Positions 1 through 8,491 of a DNA stretch of 64,000 bases are shown here, piece by piece. The position numbers were made by a program, and so were the translations under genes. The stretch comes from JAZDMK01 sp043800975 (lineage in GTDB: Bacteria; Bacteroidota; Bacteroidia; Bacteroidales; JAHJDW01). The notes beneath the pieces are model-generated. The model was not told the DNA's origin and made no database searches. It was given only the letters and a program-made list of their open reading frames with translations. The stretch covers positions 1-64,000 of the forward strand of contig JAZDMK010000301.1 in the NCBI GenBank assembly GCA_043800975.1, written 5' to 3'. Positions within the stretch are counted from its first letter, which is position 1. Each line of letters opens with the position of its first letter.

Positions 1-1416
1 AATAAAAATCCCAACGAAACGCTTACAACTGATTCTGAATATTTGTTTCGTTATTCATTGAAGCAGGGAATCGGCAGTTACAATTCGGATGTGAATCTGA
101 AGCAGTGGGGACTGATGACCTGGATGATGTATTTTGCACCGCGCGGCGGCGTGGAGCCGGGAAAAGAATATGTGGTTCCCACCGGCAAGGATGCCTTCTG
201 GACGGAGCAATATGCTGATGCCTTATGCAACATCAATGAAGTCATTCTGGTGACGGATGGTGATGATGCTCTTGTTAATAAAAACGCTGCAGCCCGCATT
301 TGGCGGGTGTGGCTATTTCACCGCATTACCGATCTGTGGGGAAGTGTTCCGTATTCTGATGCGCTGAAAGGCCTGTCGGATCTGAATTACACACCTGCAT
401 ACGATACGCAGGAAAGCATTTATCTGAACATGCTGGATGAACTCACGCAGGCGGAAGCGAAGATGGATGCTGCGAAAACATTCTTCGATCCATCGGCGGA
501 TTTAATCTGTAAGGGAAGTGTAAACAACTGGAAGATCTTTGCCAATGCATTGCGCATGCGGCTTGCCACAAGAATCAAAGATCGTCTCCCTTCGGTGTAT
601 TCACAGCAAATGACCGACCTGTCAGGAAAAGTTTGCATGTCGTCGAATTCCGAATCGGTACTTTTTCCGTTTGGTTCAGGAAAAAGAAATCCTGTGTATG
701 AAGCGATATACACCGGTCAGTCGATTGTGCAGAGTAATCCTTCGAAGTTTTTGGTTGATATGCTGGTGAACAGTAATGACCCGCGCATTAAAATATTTTT
801 CAAGAAAACACCCATGTCGGTGCTTCCGTGGATTCCCGCCTACAACGGTGTTCCGAATTTATTGACAACAACCGATCCGGCATGGAGTAATTATAATCTG
901 GATGGAAACTGGGGCGATATTTCGCGCATTGGATTCTGGTTTACGCGTGATGTAACGCCGGGTGTTATCATCAGTTATTCAGAAGTGTGTTTCCTGAAAG
1001 CGGAGGCTGCTATGCAAAGCCTGTGGCCGGGCAGTGCGCAGACATTTTATGAAAACGGAGTAGCTGCGAATATTGAATCGTATAATGTGCCGGGTGATAC
1101 ATCCTGGTATGTTACGCCCGCAATTATTACGTCTTACCTTTCAGCTTTACCAGCGGTGAGTGTGGAAAATATTATTACACAAAAATGGATTTCATTTGCT
1201 TTTGATAACGGGTATGAAGCTTATGCAGAATACCGTCGCACTGGCTTTCCGAGATTTAAAAAATATGACGGTTCTTATATAAATGAAAGCACAGTTCCAA
1301 CACGTATGATTTATCCGAACTATGAAAGCACACTGAACAATGCCCATTACCTGGAAGCCATCGAACTGCAAGGGCCGGATAACGAATTTGTAAAAGTGTG
1401 GTGGGACAAATACTGA
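1..1416 (+). CDS. SusD/RagB-family outer-membrane glycan-binding lipoprotein (5' end outside window)
   Basis: The reading frame is open from the first base of the window, so the N-terminus and lipoprotein signal lie upstream; a TTG at 43 is not the true start. The visible start (NKNPNETLTTDSEYLF) is the usual early segment of SusD-like proteins, followed by helical repeats typical of the SusD-like_2 type, with LYGSVPYSDAL-like text (here LWGSVPYSDALKG, about residue 110) and a C-terminal region rich in W and Y. SusD proteins sit on the cell surface, pair with a SusC TonB-dependent transporter, and bind oligosaccharides or peptides before import. A susC gene is expected just upstream but is outside the window. 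The next gene begins 16 nt downstream, so it is probably one operon with the LamG and PNGase F-like genes, which suggests a glycoprotein glycan as ligand (inference). Confidence 0.9.
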   Translation, partial: NKNPNETLTTDSEYLFRYSLKQGIGSYNSDVNLKQWGLMTWMMYFAPRGGVEPGKEYVVPTGKDAFWTEQYADALCNINEVILVTDGDDALVNKNAAARIWRVWLFHRITDLWGSVPYSDALKGLSDLNYTPAYDTQESIYLNMLDELTQAEAKMDAAKTFFDPSADLICKGSVNNWKIFANALRMRLATRIKDRLPSVYSQQMTDLSGKVCMSSNSESVLFPFGSGKRNPVYEAIYTGQSIVQSNPSKFLVDMLVNSNDPRIKIFFKKTPMSVLPWIPAYNGVPNLLTTTDPAWSNYNLDGNWGDISRIGFWFTRDVTPGVIISYSEVCFLKAEAAMQSLWPGSAQTFYENGVAANIESYNVPGDTSWYVTPAIITSYLSALPAVSVENIITQKWISFAFDNGYEAYAEYRRTGFPRFKKYDGSYINESTVPTRMIYPNYESTLNNAHYLEAIELQGPDNEFVKVWWDKY

Positions 1417-1432
1417 TTAAAAAAACACAACG

Positions 1433-2941
1433 ATGATAAAAACATTCAGAACATTAATTTTGTTGACACTATCTGGACTTTTCGCTGTGCAAGGCTTTGC
1501 GCAGACCTCTTCGGGAAAAAGTTTTTACGTTGATTATGCGCAGTGGTGCACATTGGGATATCCCAGTATTTACATTAACTGTGGTAATGATGCATCTTTC
1601 AATACCGGCAACCAGCTGACGATGGAGGTGTGGGCGAGGGCATACATCTTTGGTGAAAACCGGAAGATCATGGGTAAGATGAGCAACACGCTGAACAACG
1701 GATATGTCATGGGTTTCGAGAACCTGAATATTTACACCGAGATCATGAATCCGGATGCACAGGTGGTGCCGCATGCGGGTACAGGTCCTATGCCTACGGA
1801 TTCGGCCTGGGTTCACATTGCAACAACCTTTGATGCCAACGGACAAATGGTGAATTATCTGAATGGCGTGAATGTGGGCGAAACAACCGTGTTTCCTCAG
1901 TCACCTATCGCAGCCAATACGGACCCTTTTATCATCGGACTTGCTCCCTGGGATTTGCTGTCGTTCGAATTTGTTGGAAATCTGGATGAGGTTCGTATCT
2001 GGAATGTCGCACGCACAGCGCAACAGATCAAGGATGATATGTTTCGTATGCTGAAAGGAAATGAAACCGGACTGGTTGCATATTATAATTTTAATGCCGA
2101 TACCGATTCGGTTGTACATGATTTTGCTTCGAATACTTTAAACGGAATTTTGAAAAATTCGCAAGCTACCTGTTTCACATGGGCACCTTCATATGCGCCG
2201 GTAGGCGATTCAGCCATGAGCCTGAAAAACGGACTCGCTGCATCCTGGTATGGGAAGGATCCTGACTTGTATACATACGCAATTACGACTAACGGACTCT
2301 CTTTAATCACAAGTATTCCGGAAAAGGATTTTCAAAAATATGTTTTGTTCGGACACAACAATGGTGTTGGAAAAACCAATGCAGACGCACCTCCCACAGC
2401 GCCTCTTGACTTTGAACGTATGTCGCGGGTGTGGTATGTGAATCAGGGAGGCGTGTTCGAATCGCAGGTTGTGTTTAATATTCTGGATGGAGCGGGCGGC
2501 GGTGCAACGCTGACTTCCGCCGGTGCCGATTCACTGTATACACTTCTTGTACGTGACGACAGTACTGGCAATTTCATGCCGATGTATGCCGCAACCACAG
2601 TAATGAGCAACACAGTTCTTTTCGATAAAGTAACACTGCAGGATAAATATTATACGTTGGGTTATTCTTCCAAACGACTTGCGCAAACAGCTGCCATTTC
2701 TGAAACAGAAGGAAAGAAACATACGTTGATTTATCCCAATCCCGTAAAGGAAAATCTGTTTGTAAATGTAACCGATGATTCTGAAATCACATTGTTTGAA
2801 CTGTCGGGAAAAGCGGTTTACAACTCTTTTTTCAAAAAAGGGTTGCAGCAGATTCCGGTGCATTCTTTTTCAAAAGGAATTTATTTTATACGCATTCAAA
2901 CATCTGCCAACACAGAAACACAGAAAATTGTACTTCAGTAA
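1433..2941 (+). CDS. Secreted LamG-domain protein with T9SS type A sorting domain
   Basis: This is a 502-residue protein. Residues 1-23 form a signal peptide ending near GFAQ. Residues about 45-240 are a LamG/concanavalin-A-like jellyroll: the text NLDEVRIWNVART and TGLVAYYNFN is the standard C-terminal strand signature of this family. A middle region of unknown fold (about 245-420) follows. The C-terminal 75 residues, beginning YPNPVKENLFV and ending QKIVLQ, are a T9SS type A sorting domain, so the protein should cross the outer membrane by T9SS and be anchored or released at the surface. It lies between the SusD gene and the PNGase F-like gene with short gaps (16 and 27 nt), so a role in binding or presenting a carbohydrate is likely but unproven. 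No catalytic motif was recognised. Confidence 0.85.
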   Translation: MIKTFRTLILLTLSGLFAVQGFAQTSSGKSFYVDYAQWCTLGYPSIYINCGNDASFNTGNQLTMEVWARAYIFGENRKIMGKMSNTLNNGYVMGFENLNIYTEIMNPDAQVVPHAGTGPMPTDSAWVHIATTFDANGQMVNYLNGVNVGETTVFPQSPIAANTDPFIIGLAPWDLLSFEFVGNLDEVRIWNVARTAQQIKDDMFRMLKGNETGLVAYYNFNADTDSVVHDFASNTLNGILKNSQATCFTWAPSYAPVGDSAMSLKNGLAASWYGKDPDLYTYAITTNGLSLITSIPEKDFQKYVLFGHNNGVGKTNADAPPTAPLDFERMSRVWYVNQGGVFESQVVFNILDGAGGGATLTSAGADSLYTLLVRDDSTGNFMPMYAATTVMSNTVLFDKVTLQDKYYTLGYSSKRLAQTAAISETEGKKHTLIYPNPVKENLFVNVTDDSEITLFELSGKAVYNSFFKKGLQQIPVHSFSKGIYFIRIQTSANTETQKIVLQ

Positions 2942-2968
2942 AATCAAAATAAACAAAAGAATATCTGT

Positions 2969-5176
2969 ATGAAAAATCTTGTAAAACATTTCGCGCTGCT
3001 CATTCTCTCTCTAGTAAATGTGGCCACATTCGCACAAAACTTTGCACTCGATCTGGATGCGGTGAATGATAAAATTGGTGTGGCCAATTCAACCTCCATC
3101 AATCCTTCTGCTGCATTAACGGTAGAAGCATGGATCAATGCCGACCTCTGGAAAAGCAGTGTGTGGGCGGGAACCATTGTGGGCAAGCAGGCAACTTCAC
3201 CCGATCGGGGTTATTGTTTAACAGCCGGTGAAGGCGGAAAAGCGGAGTTTACAGTTTCTATCGGTGGTATATGGGTAAGCGCCACAACCCCCGCTGTGAT
3301 GGGCCTCAACTCGTGGTACCACGTGGCCGGTGTGTTTGATGGTTCAACCATAAAAGTATATATCAACGGCGAACTGCAGGTGAGCAATCCTGCGGTGGGT
3401 GTTATCAGTACATCTTCCAATACTATGTACATTGGAGAAAATCCTACCTGGACCGGAAGGTATTTCGACGGTACAGTCGATGAAGTACGCATCTGGAACG
3501 TGGCACGCACACAGTCGGAAATACAAACTAATTTCATAGCCGAACTCACCCTTCCGCAAACCGGACTGGTAGCTTATTACAAGATGAATGAAAACACCGG
3601 CACCTCGGTGGGTGATGCCACCGGAAACGGAAACACAGGCACCATGCTCAATATGGATCCCGCTACTGACTGGGTTCCCGGATTTGTTGTATCCGCTGCT
3701 GATGTCGGTGTGATAGGTATCGCCAGCCCATCGTTGCTGGGACAAGGATTTACAAACAGCGAAAAGATTAAAGTTGAAATTAAAAACTTTTCTGTATATC
3801 CGATCACCGGATTTCAGGTGAGCTATCGTCTGAACGGAGGTGCACCTGTTACTGAAACTGTGAGCACAACCATTCAGCCTTTTGAATCGTATATCTATAC
3901 ATTCTCCGGAACGGAAAACCTGCAGGGGCAGGGATCAGCTACGGTGAAAGCATACACCAGCTTTGCTACAGATGTCAATTATGCAAACGATACACTTTCG
4001 AATACCGTCACACAGTCATTGACCAACGTGCTTTTCAATAATCTGCAACACAACTTCGGTTCCTACGGGCAGATCAACCACAACATCTTTTACATGCCCG
4101 ATTCGCTGAACGATTATAGTCAGATATTGCTGCATGTAAACCTTACCTGTCCTACCGGAGGCTGCGATCCCTGGGATCAGTTTGCACGTATTTCGTTGCG
4201 CAAGGATAACGAGAAATGGGAGCTGGCACGTTTCATCACACCTTTCGGAATTGCCTGTGGTGGCTGGACATTCGACATCACCGACTTCCGCGAAAAGCTA
4301 ACAGGAAAAGTAGATTTCGAATCATTTATTCAGGTGTGGGGTGCATCGGGATGGTTGCTGTATACGCAGATAGAACTGGTTCCCGGAACACCCACATACA
4401 AATATGTGAAGGTGCAAAAGCTGTGGGATGAAGACAACTGGGTGTATGGCGATCCCGGCATTTCCTATAATCTGCCGGATACATTGATGAATGTACCACC
4501 CAACACATCGGCTTTAAAAATACGCCTGACCAACACAGGGCACGGACAGGGAAATACGAATAATGCAGCCGAGTTTTTTGATGCAACACACGCAATCAAC
4601 GTAAACAGCGCGCCTACTTTCACGCATCATTTGTGGAAAGCCGACTGCGGATCGAACAGTTGCACGGCGCAGGCCGGAACTTACACATACTCGCGCGCCG
4701 GCTGGTGCCCGGGGCAGGATGTGCAGCCCGCGTTTTATGATCTGGCCGGAATGTTCACTGCCGGCGGAACCATCTCACTCGATTATGTATTGCAGTCATA
4801 CACCAATCTTTTGAACACCGGATACAACAACGGAAGCCACACCGAACCCTTCTTCCGCGTACAGGGATATCTGGTGGCATATGGAAACAGTCCATTGGTG
4901 GAAATGAAAGGAAACACACTGCAAAGCGTGAAGATAAAGGCATTCCCCAATCCAGCAAAAGACAGGATCACGGTGCTTTGCAACGGAAGCCGCAGCGGAG
5001 ACTGCGCGATTGAGATGACCGACGTTACAGGAAAAACGGTAGTCAGACGATATATAAACAAGCCGGATAACACTTGGAGCGAAGAGCTTCCACTGACAAA
5101 CATCCCTGCCGGAATTTATGTGCTGCATGTACAAACACCTGCGGGCGTAGCGACGGAGAAGGTGGTGGTTGAGTAA
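2969..5176 (+). CDS. Secreted PNGase F-like N-glycanase with LamG domain and T9SS sorting domain
   Basis: This is a 735-residue modular protein. Residues 1-22 are a signal peptide (ending TFAQ), 24-225 a LamG domain (DEVRIWNVART), and 245-350 a CARDB-like beta domain. About 352-640 is a PNGase F-like double jellyroll, and 655-735 a T9SS sorting domain (FPNPAKDRITVL to the C-terminal VATEKVVVE). By eye the catalytic module aligns with Elizabethkingia PNGase F over CDPWDQFA, RFITPF, DITDF, PGTPTYKY, GHGQ, AAEFFDATHAI and RAGWCPG. Asp60 of PNGase F corresponds to Asp403 and Glu206 to Glu535, but Glu118 corresponds to Gln455 (FIQVW against YTETW). PNGase F cleaves the amide between Asn and the first GlcNAc of N-glycans. 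Here the activity is predicted and may be reduced by the Gln. The neighbours (SusD, LamG) support use of glycoprotein glycans. Confidence 0.85.
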   Translation: MKNLVKHFALLILSLVNVATFAQNFALDLDAVNDKIGVANSTSINPSAALTVEAWINADLWKSSVWAGTIVGKQATSPDRGYCLTAGEGGKAEFTVSIGGIWVSATTPAVMGLNSWYHVAGVFDGSTIKVYINGELQVSNPAVGVISTSSNTMYIGENPTWTGRYFDGTVDEVRIWNVARTQSEIQTNFIAELTLPQTGLVAYYKMNENTGTSVGDATGNGNTGTMLNMDPATDWVPGFVVSAADVGVIGIASPSLLGQGFTNSEKIKVEIKNFSVYPITGFQVSYRLNGGAPVTETVSTTIQPFESYIYTFSGTENLQGQGSATVKAYTSFATDVNYANDTLSNTVTQSLTNVLFNNLQHNFGSYGQINHNIFYMPDSLNDYSQILLHVNLTCPTGGCDPWDQFARISLRKDNEKWELARFITPFGIACGGWTFDITDFREKLTGKVDFESFIQVWGASGWLLYTQIELVPGTPTYKYVKVQKLWDEDNWVYGDPGISYNLPDTLMNVPPNTSALKIRLTNTGHGQGNTNNAAEFFDATHAINVNSAPTFTHHLWKADCGSNSCTAQAGTYTYSRAGWCPGQDVQPAFYDLAGMFTAGGTISLDYVLQSYTNLLNTGYNNGSHTEPFFRVQGYLVAYGNSPLVEMKGNTLQSVKIKAFPNPAKDRITVLCNGSRSGDCAIEMTDVTGKTVVRRYINKPDNTWSEELPLTNIPAGIYVLHVQTPAGVATEKVVVE

Positions 5177-5199
5177 ATTGAGCTCTTGATATTTGAAAT

Positions 5200-5721
5200 A
5201 TGAAAAAATATTTTATTCTGATCATTTTTATTTTGTTGCTTCCCTTGGCTCTAACTGCACAGAAAAGCGTTATCCCCGATTGCAGAATCTGGAAACCTGC
5301 ATCTTTTTGTGCTGTCCCTGAGGGTGCCCGTCGTTTTTCGATCACCAAGGCTGATACATTGCGTCAAATAACGATTGATTGCAAAAAGCTAGATGAGCAG
5401 TCCTGCACTGGCGTGTGGCTGAAACTACACAGGCACTATGGAAGAAAGTTTGAACTGAAAAGCGGTTTTAAAAACATTACATTGCAACGCATAGACGGGA
5501 GCAAAGTGCACCCAGTTGCGGTTTGGTGGAATGCCTTCGGCGAATCAGGAAGTGGAAAGGCAGTTTATCTTTCTTCAGCTTTTACAACAAATTCGCTTAT
5601 CATGAAGTATGGCCTTCACCGTACAGCTGATTTAATTATGATATTCCCGCAAGCTTTTCCCGGTGATAAAATCATTATTGACGGTTATGTGGAGGCGGAG
5701 ATATTGAATTTGTTTAGATGA
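5200..5721 (+). CDS. Small secreted protein of unknown function
   Basis: This is a 173-residue protein with a clear signal peptide (about 1-20, KKYFILIIFILLL, cleavage near LTAQ). The mature part contains three cysteines (two of them in CRIWKPASFC near the start and CTGVW mid-way) and looks mostly beta. No family was recognised and no T9SS sorting domain is present, so it is probably periplasmic. It starts 23 nt after the PNGase F-like gene on the same strand and may be the last gene of that operon. The DNA that follows, up to 5920, carries dispersed repeats and no gene. Confidence 0.6.
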   Translation: MKKYFILIIFILLLPLALTAQKSVIPDCRIWKPASFCAVPEGARRFSITKADTLRQITIDCKKLDEQSCTGVWLKLHRHYGRKFELKSGFKNITLQRIDGSKVHPVAVWWNAFGESGSGKAVYLSSAFTTNSLIMKYGLHRTADLIMIFPQAFPGDKIIIDGYVEAEILNLFR

Positions 5722-5737
5722 TTCGATTTTCGGCTAT

Positions 5738-5880
5738 CATCTGTTCGGTCTGTGTTCTCTGTGTTCCAAATTTTAAGACCACTGATGTCGTCTCTTTGAG
5801 CCGACCAGGGACGCTGATATTACAGATTCACACTGATTTTTATCTGTGACCATCTGTTCGATCTGTGTTATCTGTGTTCC
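5738..5880. repeat. Intergenic direct repeat, two 30-bp copies
   Basis: Positions 5738-5767 and 5851-5880 are 30-bp direct copies that differ at two positions (both run from CATCTGTTCG to CTGTGTTCC). Between them, around 5811-5850, lies further related text (ACAGATTCACACTG, TTTTATCTGTGA). There is no open reading frame of note. It fills the gap between the glycan operon and the convergent ABC exporter genes. A related composition recurs near 52640-52830. Confidence 0.75.
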
Positions 5881-5920
5881 ATTATTTTATTCTATATGAT
5901 TTTTTTATCATTGGTCAAAC

Positions 5921-6718
5921 CTAAATCAACACATCCATCTTCCTGTATCTCTTTATTCCAAAATAAAAGCAAACTGCACACACAACAAGCGCCGTAATCA
6001 CGAATTCAATCCCGATCGTGCCGGTGGTTGCAATTTCAGCCCCGCGGAACCAAGTGAAAGGGGATAAATACGCCAGCCAACGCACGTTTTCATTTAAAGA
6101 AATAATAAGCTGCATCATATAAAAAAGCATCACGATTCCTGCGGCCAATCCGAACGAACCACGTGATTCGGGCTTGAATGAAATCAGCAGAAATGTGAGG
6201 GATCCCAGTGCCAGTCCGCCCAGCAACCATGCGAGCGACATCATCAGAATGGGTTGCAAATCCACAGCATCTGGAATTATCAGCCGCATACCGATGACAG
6301 AAAACAAATAGGTGACGATGACTGTAAGTACTGAATATGCAAGCGCAACCGTTAGTTTGCTCAGAATGATATTCAGTCTTTCTCCCGGCAGTGAGTAAAT
6401 GAATTCGGCTGTCTTGTCGCGGTATTCCTTGGATACGATGACCGAAAACATGCCGGCTATATAGATGGCGGTCAGCAGGTATATGTTCAGAAACACCATG
6501 CCGAAAAAGCCCATAGGGTTACTGTAATCGATGCCTGCCATGCCAAAAGCGGATTGAAAGTTCTTGGGCATTTTTAGATCCAGTATCTGCTGAATGTCTT
6601 TGCCGAAGCTGGGTCCCAGCGAGATCACATAGATGGCAGTCATTCCGCACACGACTGCTGTTATTGCAAAAGCAAGAAAATTCCTTTTCAGCTCGCGAAT
6701 GATGATTGCCTTAATCAT
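5921..6718 (-). CDS. ABC-2 type transporter permease
   Basis: A polytopic membrane protein (about 265 residues) with roughly six hydrophobic segments and the ABC-2 permease text SVIVSKEYRDKTAEFIYSLP, in which an ExR/K-like cytoplasmic loop contacts the ATPase. The start is placed at MIKAIIIRELKRN: its ATG overlaps the stop of the upstream ATPase gene (ATGATTAA), which indicates translational coupling. A longer reading begins inside the ATPase gene and is less likely. With the ATPase it should form an exporter of the two-subunit type used for drugs, lipids or bacteriocins; the substrate cannot be read from sequence. Confidence 0.85.
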   Translation of the reverse strand: MIKAIIIRELKRNFLAFAITAVVCGMTAIYVISLGPSFGKDIQQILDLKMPKNFQSAFGMAGIDYSNPMGFFGMVFLNIYLLTAIYIAGMFSVIVSKEYRDKTAEFIYSLPGERLNIILSKLTVALAYSVLTVIVTYLFSVIGMRLIIPDAVDLQPILMMSLAWLLGGLALGSLTFLLISFKPESRGSFGLAAGIVMLFYMMQLIISLNENVRWLAYLSPFTWFRGAEIATTGTIGIEFVITALVVCAVCFYFGIKRYRKMDVLI

Positions 6719-7595
6719 GATTTTCGTTTTTAAAATAATGCATGAATACGTTTTCCAAATCCGGTTCTTCAATGTAAACAGAACGCAGCTTACAGCTTGC
6801 CAGTTTTTGCATCAGAAGATTTGTGTCGCCTGAAAACATAAATTGAAGGTGTGTTCCTTCCCGCTCCAGTCCTGCCACACCGGGGATGTTGTAGAACTCT
6901 GGCAGTGCATCGCTTTCGATGCGCACATGCAGGTAACCTGTTTGAATAAATTCTTCGGCACTACTTTCCTTAATTAATTTCCCTTCTTTTATCAAACCAA
7001 TGCGTGAACAGAAACGCCGTACTTCACCCAGCACATGCGAAGAGTAGAAGATGGTCACGCCCTGCTTTTGTTCTTCGCGCAACAGTTCGTAAAGATTGTT
7101 TCTGATCACCGGATCCAGCCCGTTGGTGGGTTCATCCATGATGAGCAGCCTGGGTGAATGCAAAAGGGCACAGGCAATAGAAATCTTTTTACGATTGCCG
7201 AACGATAGTTCCCTGAATCTTTTGTGACGGTCTATATCCAGCACCCCACAAAGCTTTTCAATGCGCTCAGGAACATGTATACCATGAAAGCTTTCTGTGA
7301 AATGAAACAGTTCGTTTACTTTCATGTCAGGATACATAAAAGTTTCTGCCGATACATACCCGCACATTTTTTTGATTTGTACTTCATCTTTTTGCGGATG
7401 CAGGTCAAGCACGCTGATCTCACCTGCATCGGGCCGGATGAAGTTAAGCAGCATGCGAATGGTAGTCGATTTTCCAGCGCCGTTGGGTCCTATGAAACCA
7501 TAAATATCACCTTCGTTCACTTGTAGCTCCAGCCCGTCTATTGCGAGGGTGGTGCCGTAGGAACGGCTTACTTTGTTGATTAAAATTACAGACAT
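6711..7595 (-). CDS. ABC transporter ATP-binding protein
   Basis: This 294-residue ATPase has Walker A GPNGAGKS (about 36-43), the signature-like LSFGNRKK (about 133), Walker B followed by the D-loop LLIMDEPTNGLDP (about 150), and the switch His in YSSHVLGEV. The C-terminal 80 residues form the extra domain common in ABC-2 exporter ATPases (CcmA/YxlF-like). Its stop overlaps the start of the permease gene by 8 nt, so the pair is one operon. It drives export by ATP hydrolysis at the inner membrane; the cargo is unknown. Confidence 0.9.
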   Translation of the reverse strand: MSVILINKVSRSYGTTLAIDGLELQVNEGDIYGFIGPNGAGKSTTIRMLLNFIRPDAGEISVLDLHPQKDEVQIKKMCGYVSAETFMYPDMKVNELFHFTESFHGIHVPERIEKLCGVLDIDRHKRFRELSFGNRKKISIACALLHSPRLLIMDEPTNGLDPVIRNNLYELLREEQKQGVTIFYSSHVLGEVRRFCSRIGLIKEGKLIKESSAEEFIQTGYLHVRIESDALPEFYNIPGVAGLEREGTHLQFMFSGDTNLLMQKLASCKLRSVYIEEPDLENVFMHYFKNENHD

Positions 7596-7666
7596 ATTTT
7601 CAATCGTTATGAATATGCAAGTTACAATTTTTAATAGCTAAATATCGTAATCAACTCGATTATAGT

Positions 7667-7698
7667 TTTGGCAAAAACATGAAAATTCCCTATATTTG
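7667..7698 (+). promoter_or_regulatory. Promoter of the 7718 gene (TTTG-N20-TATATTTG)
   Basis: TTTG at 7667-7670 and TATATTTG at 7691-7698 are separated by 20 nt, matching the Bacteroidota sigma-ABfr consensus (TTTG-N19-21-TAnnTTTG). The element overlaps an upstream in-frame ATG at 7679 and therefore argues for translation from the ATG at 7718. Confidence 0.7.
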
Positions 7699-7717
7699 TT
7701 TCTCACAAAATCAATCT

Positions 7718-8188
7718 ATGGATACACTGATCTTATTCCTAATTGCTGCTGGCATTGCATTACTCTTGTTTGTAATCTACAAATGGTTTCTTACAAAACG
7801 TTATCCCGAAAAGACCAATCAGATGCTGGATTCCATACCTGAGTTGGAGCAATTGGGTTTGAAAAGAAAGCCTGATGGATATGCCGGTATCTGCCGTGGA
7901 TACTATGTAAATGTTTATGCTACGACTTCACTGAAAAGGGTTGGATATATGAGTGGCGATAATTTTCAGGTGTGGGTTTCTGTACTCCCTGATGAACAGT
8001 TAACTTCTATGAGTGGCTTTTTTGGAAAATATATGACTGTAAAAGGGGATGGCTACACCATGATAGGCTTTGTACTGCGATATACGCCCGGGCTGGATAA
8101 CGAAGAAGCTATCCAAAATAAATTGATTAGCCTGATAGAAAGCCTGAAAGAAAAAGGAGTGAAGCCCTACCCGGTATCGGGCATCTGA
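7718..8188 (+). CDS. Membrane-anchored protein of unknown function
   Basis: This is a 156-residue protein with one N-terminal membrane segment (LILFLIAAGIALLLFVIY) followed by a cytoplasmic or periplasmic domain of about 130 residues without a recognised motif (DGYAGICRGYYVNVY, TPGLDNEEAIQNK). The start at 7718 (MDTLILFL) is chosen because a good promoter covers the upstream ATG at 7679. The next gene starts 20 nt downstream and is probably cotranscribed. Confidence 0.65.
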   Translation: MDTLILFLIAAGIALLLFVIYKWFLTKRYPEKTNQMLDSIPELEQLGLKRKPDGYAGICRGYYVNVYATTSLKRVGYMSGDNFQVWVSVLPDEQLTSMSGFFGKYMTVKGDGYTMIGFVLRYTPGLDNEEAIQNKLISLIESLKEKGVKPYPVSGI

Positions 8189-8208
8189 AAATTTCAAATA
8201 TTCAGACT

Positions 8209-8409
8209 ATGGAAGAAATTTCAAAAGGAATGTTTGTTAGCGTCGGCAATGATATTGGTGTTGTGGTTATGCTGGAATTCGAAAATGAAACCCCCGAAGA
8301 TCATCTCGGAATCTGGTATGGGGAAATGACAGATAAAAACATTCCACTATACAGAAATGTCCCGAAAGAATACTGCATTCCGGTTGAAAAAGCTGAAAGT
8401 TATCATTAG
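8209..8409 (+). CDS. Small conserved-looking protein of unknown function
   Basis: A 66-residue acidic protein without a signal or membrane segment. It opens MEEISKGMFVSVGNDIGVVV and carries HLGIWYG in the middle, which looks like a small beta-barrel domain of the SH3 kind (inference from the strand pattern only). It lies 20 nt after the preceding gene on the same strand. The small size and lack of recognisable family limit confidence, but the frame is uninterrupted and the spacing is operon-like. Confidence 0.5.
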   Translation: MEEISKGMFVSVGNDIGVVVMLEFENETPEDHLGIWYGEMTDKNIPLYRNVPKEYCIPVEKAESYH

Positions 8410-8422
8410 AATTTCATTCAAT

Positions 8423-8444
8423 AAAAAAAACCGACTTGCATCGG
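8423..8444 (-). terminator. Rho-independent terminator of the nuo operon
   Basis: On the minus strand a CCGA-TGCAAG-TCGG hairpin (8431-8444), extendable with G-U and A-U pairs, is followed by eight T (8423-8430). It lies 50 nt after the stop of the last minus-strand gene of the complex I operon. Confidence 0.7.
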
Positions 8445-8491
8445 CTCTTGTATTCAAATTAACGTTTAATGATTAAACGAATAACGATTAA

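Noticed and set aside
43..1416. TTG at 43 as the start of the SusD-like gene
   Set aside because: The frame is open to base 1 and the residues before the TTG fit the SusD family, so the gene simply continues upstream of the window.
7679..7717. Upstream ATG at 7679 as start of the 7718 gene
   Set aside because: It lies between the -33 and -7 elements of a consensus promoter, upstream of the expected transcription start.
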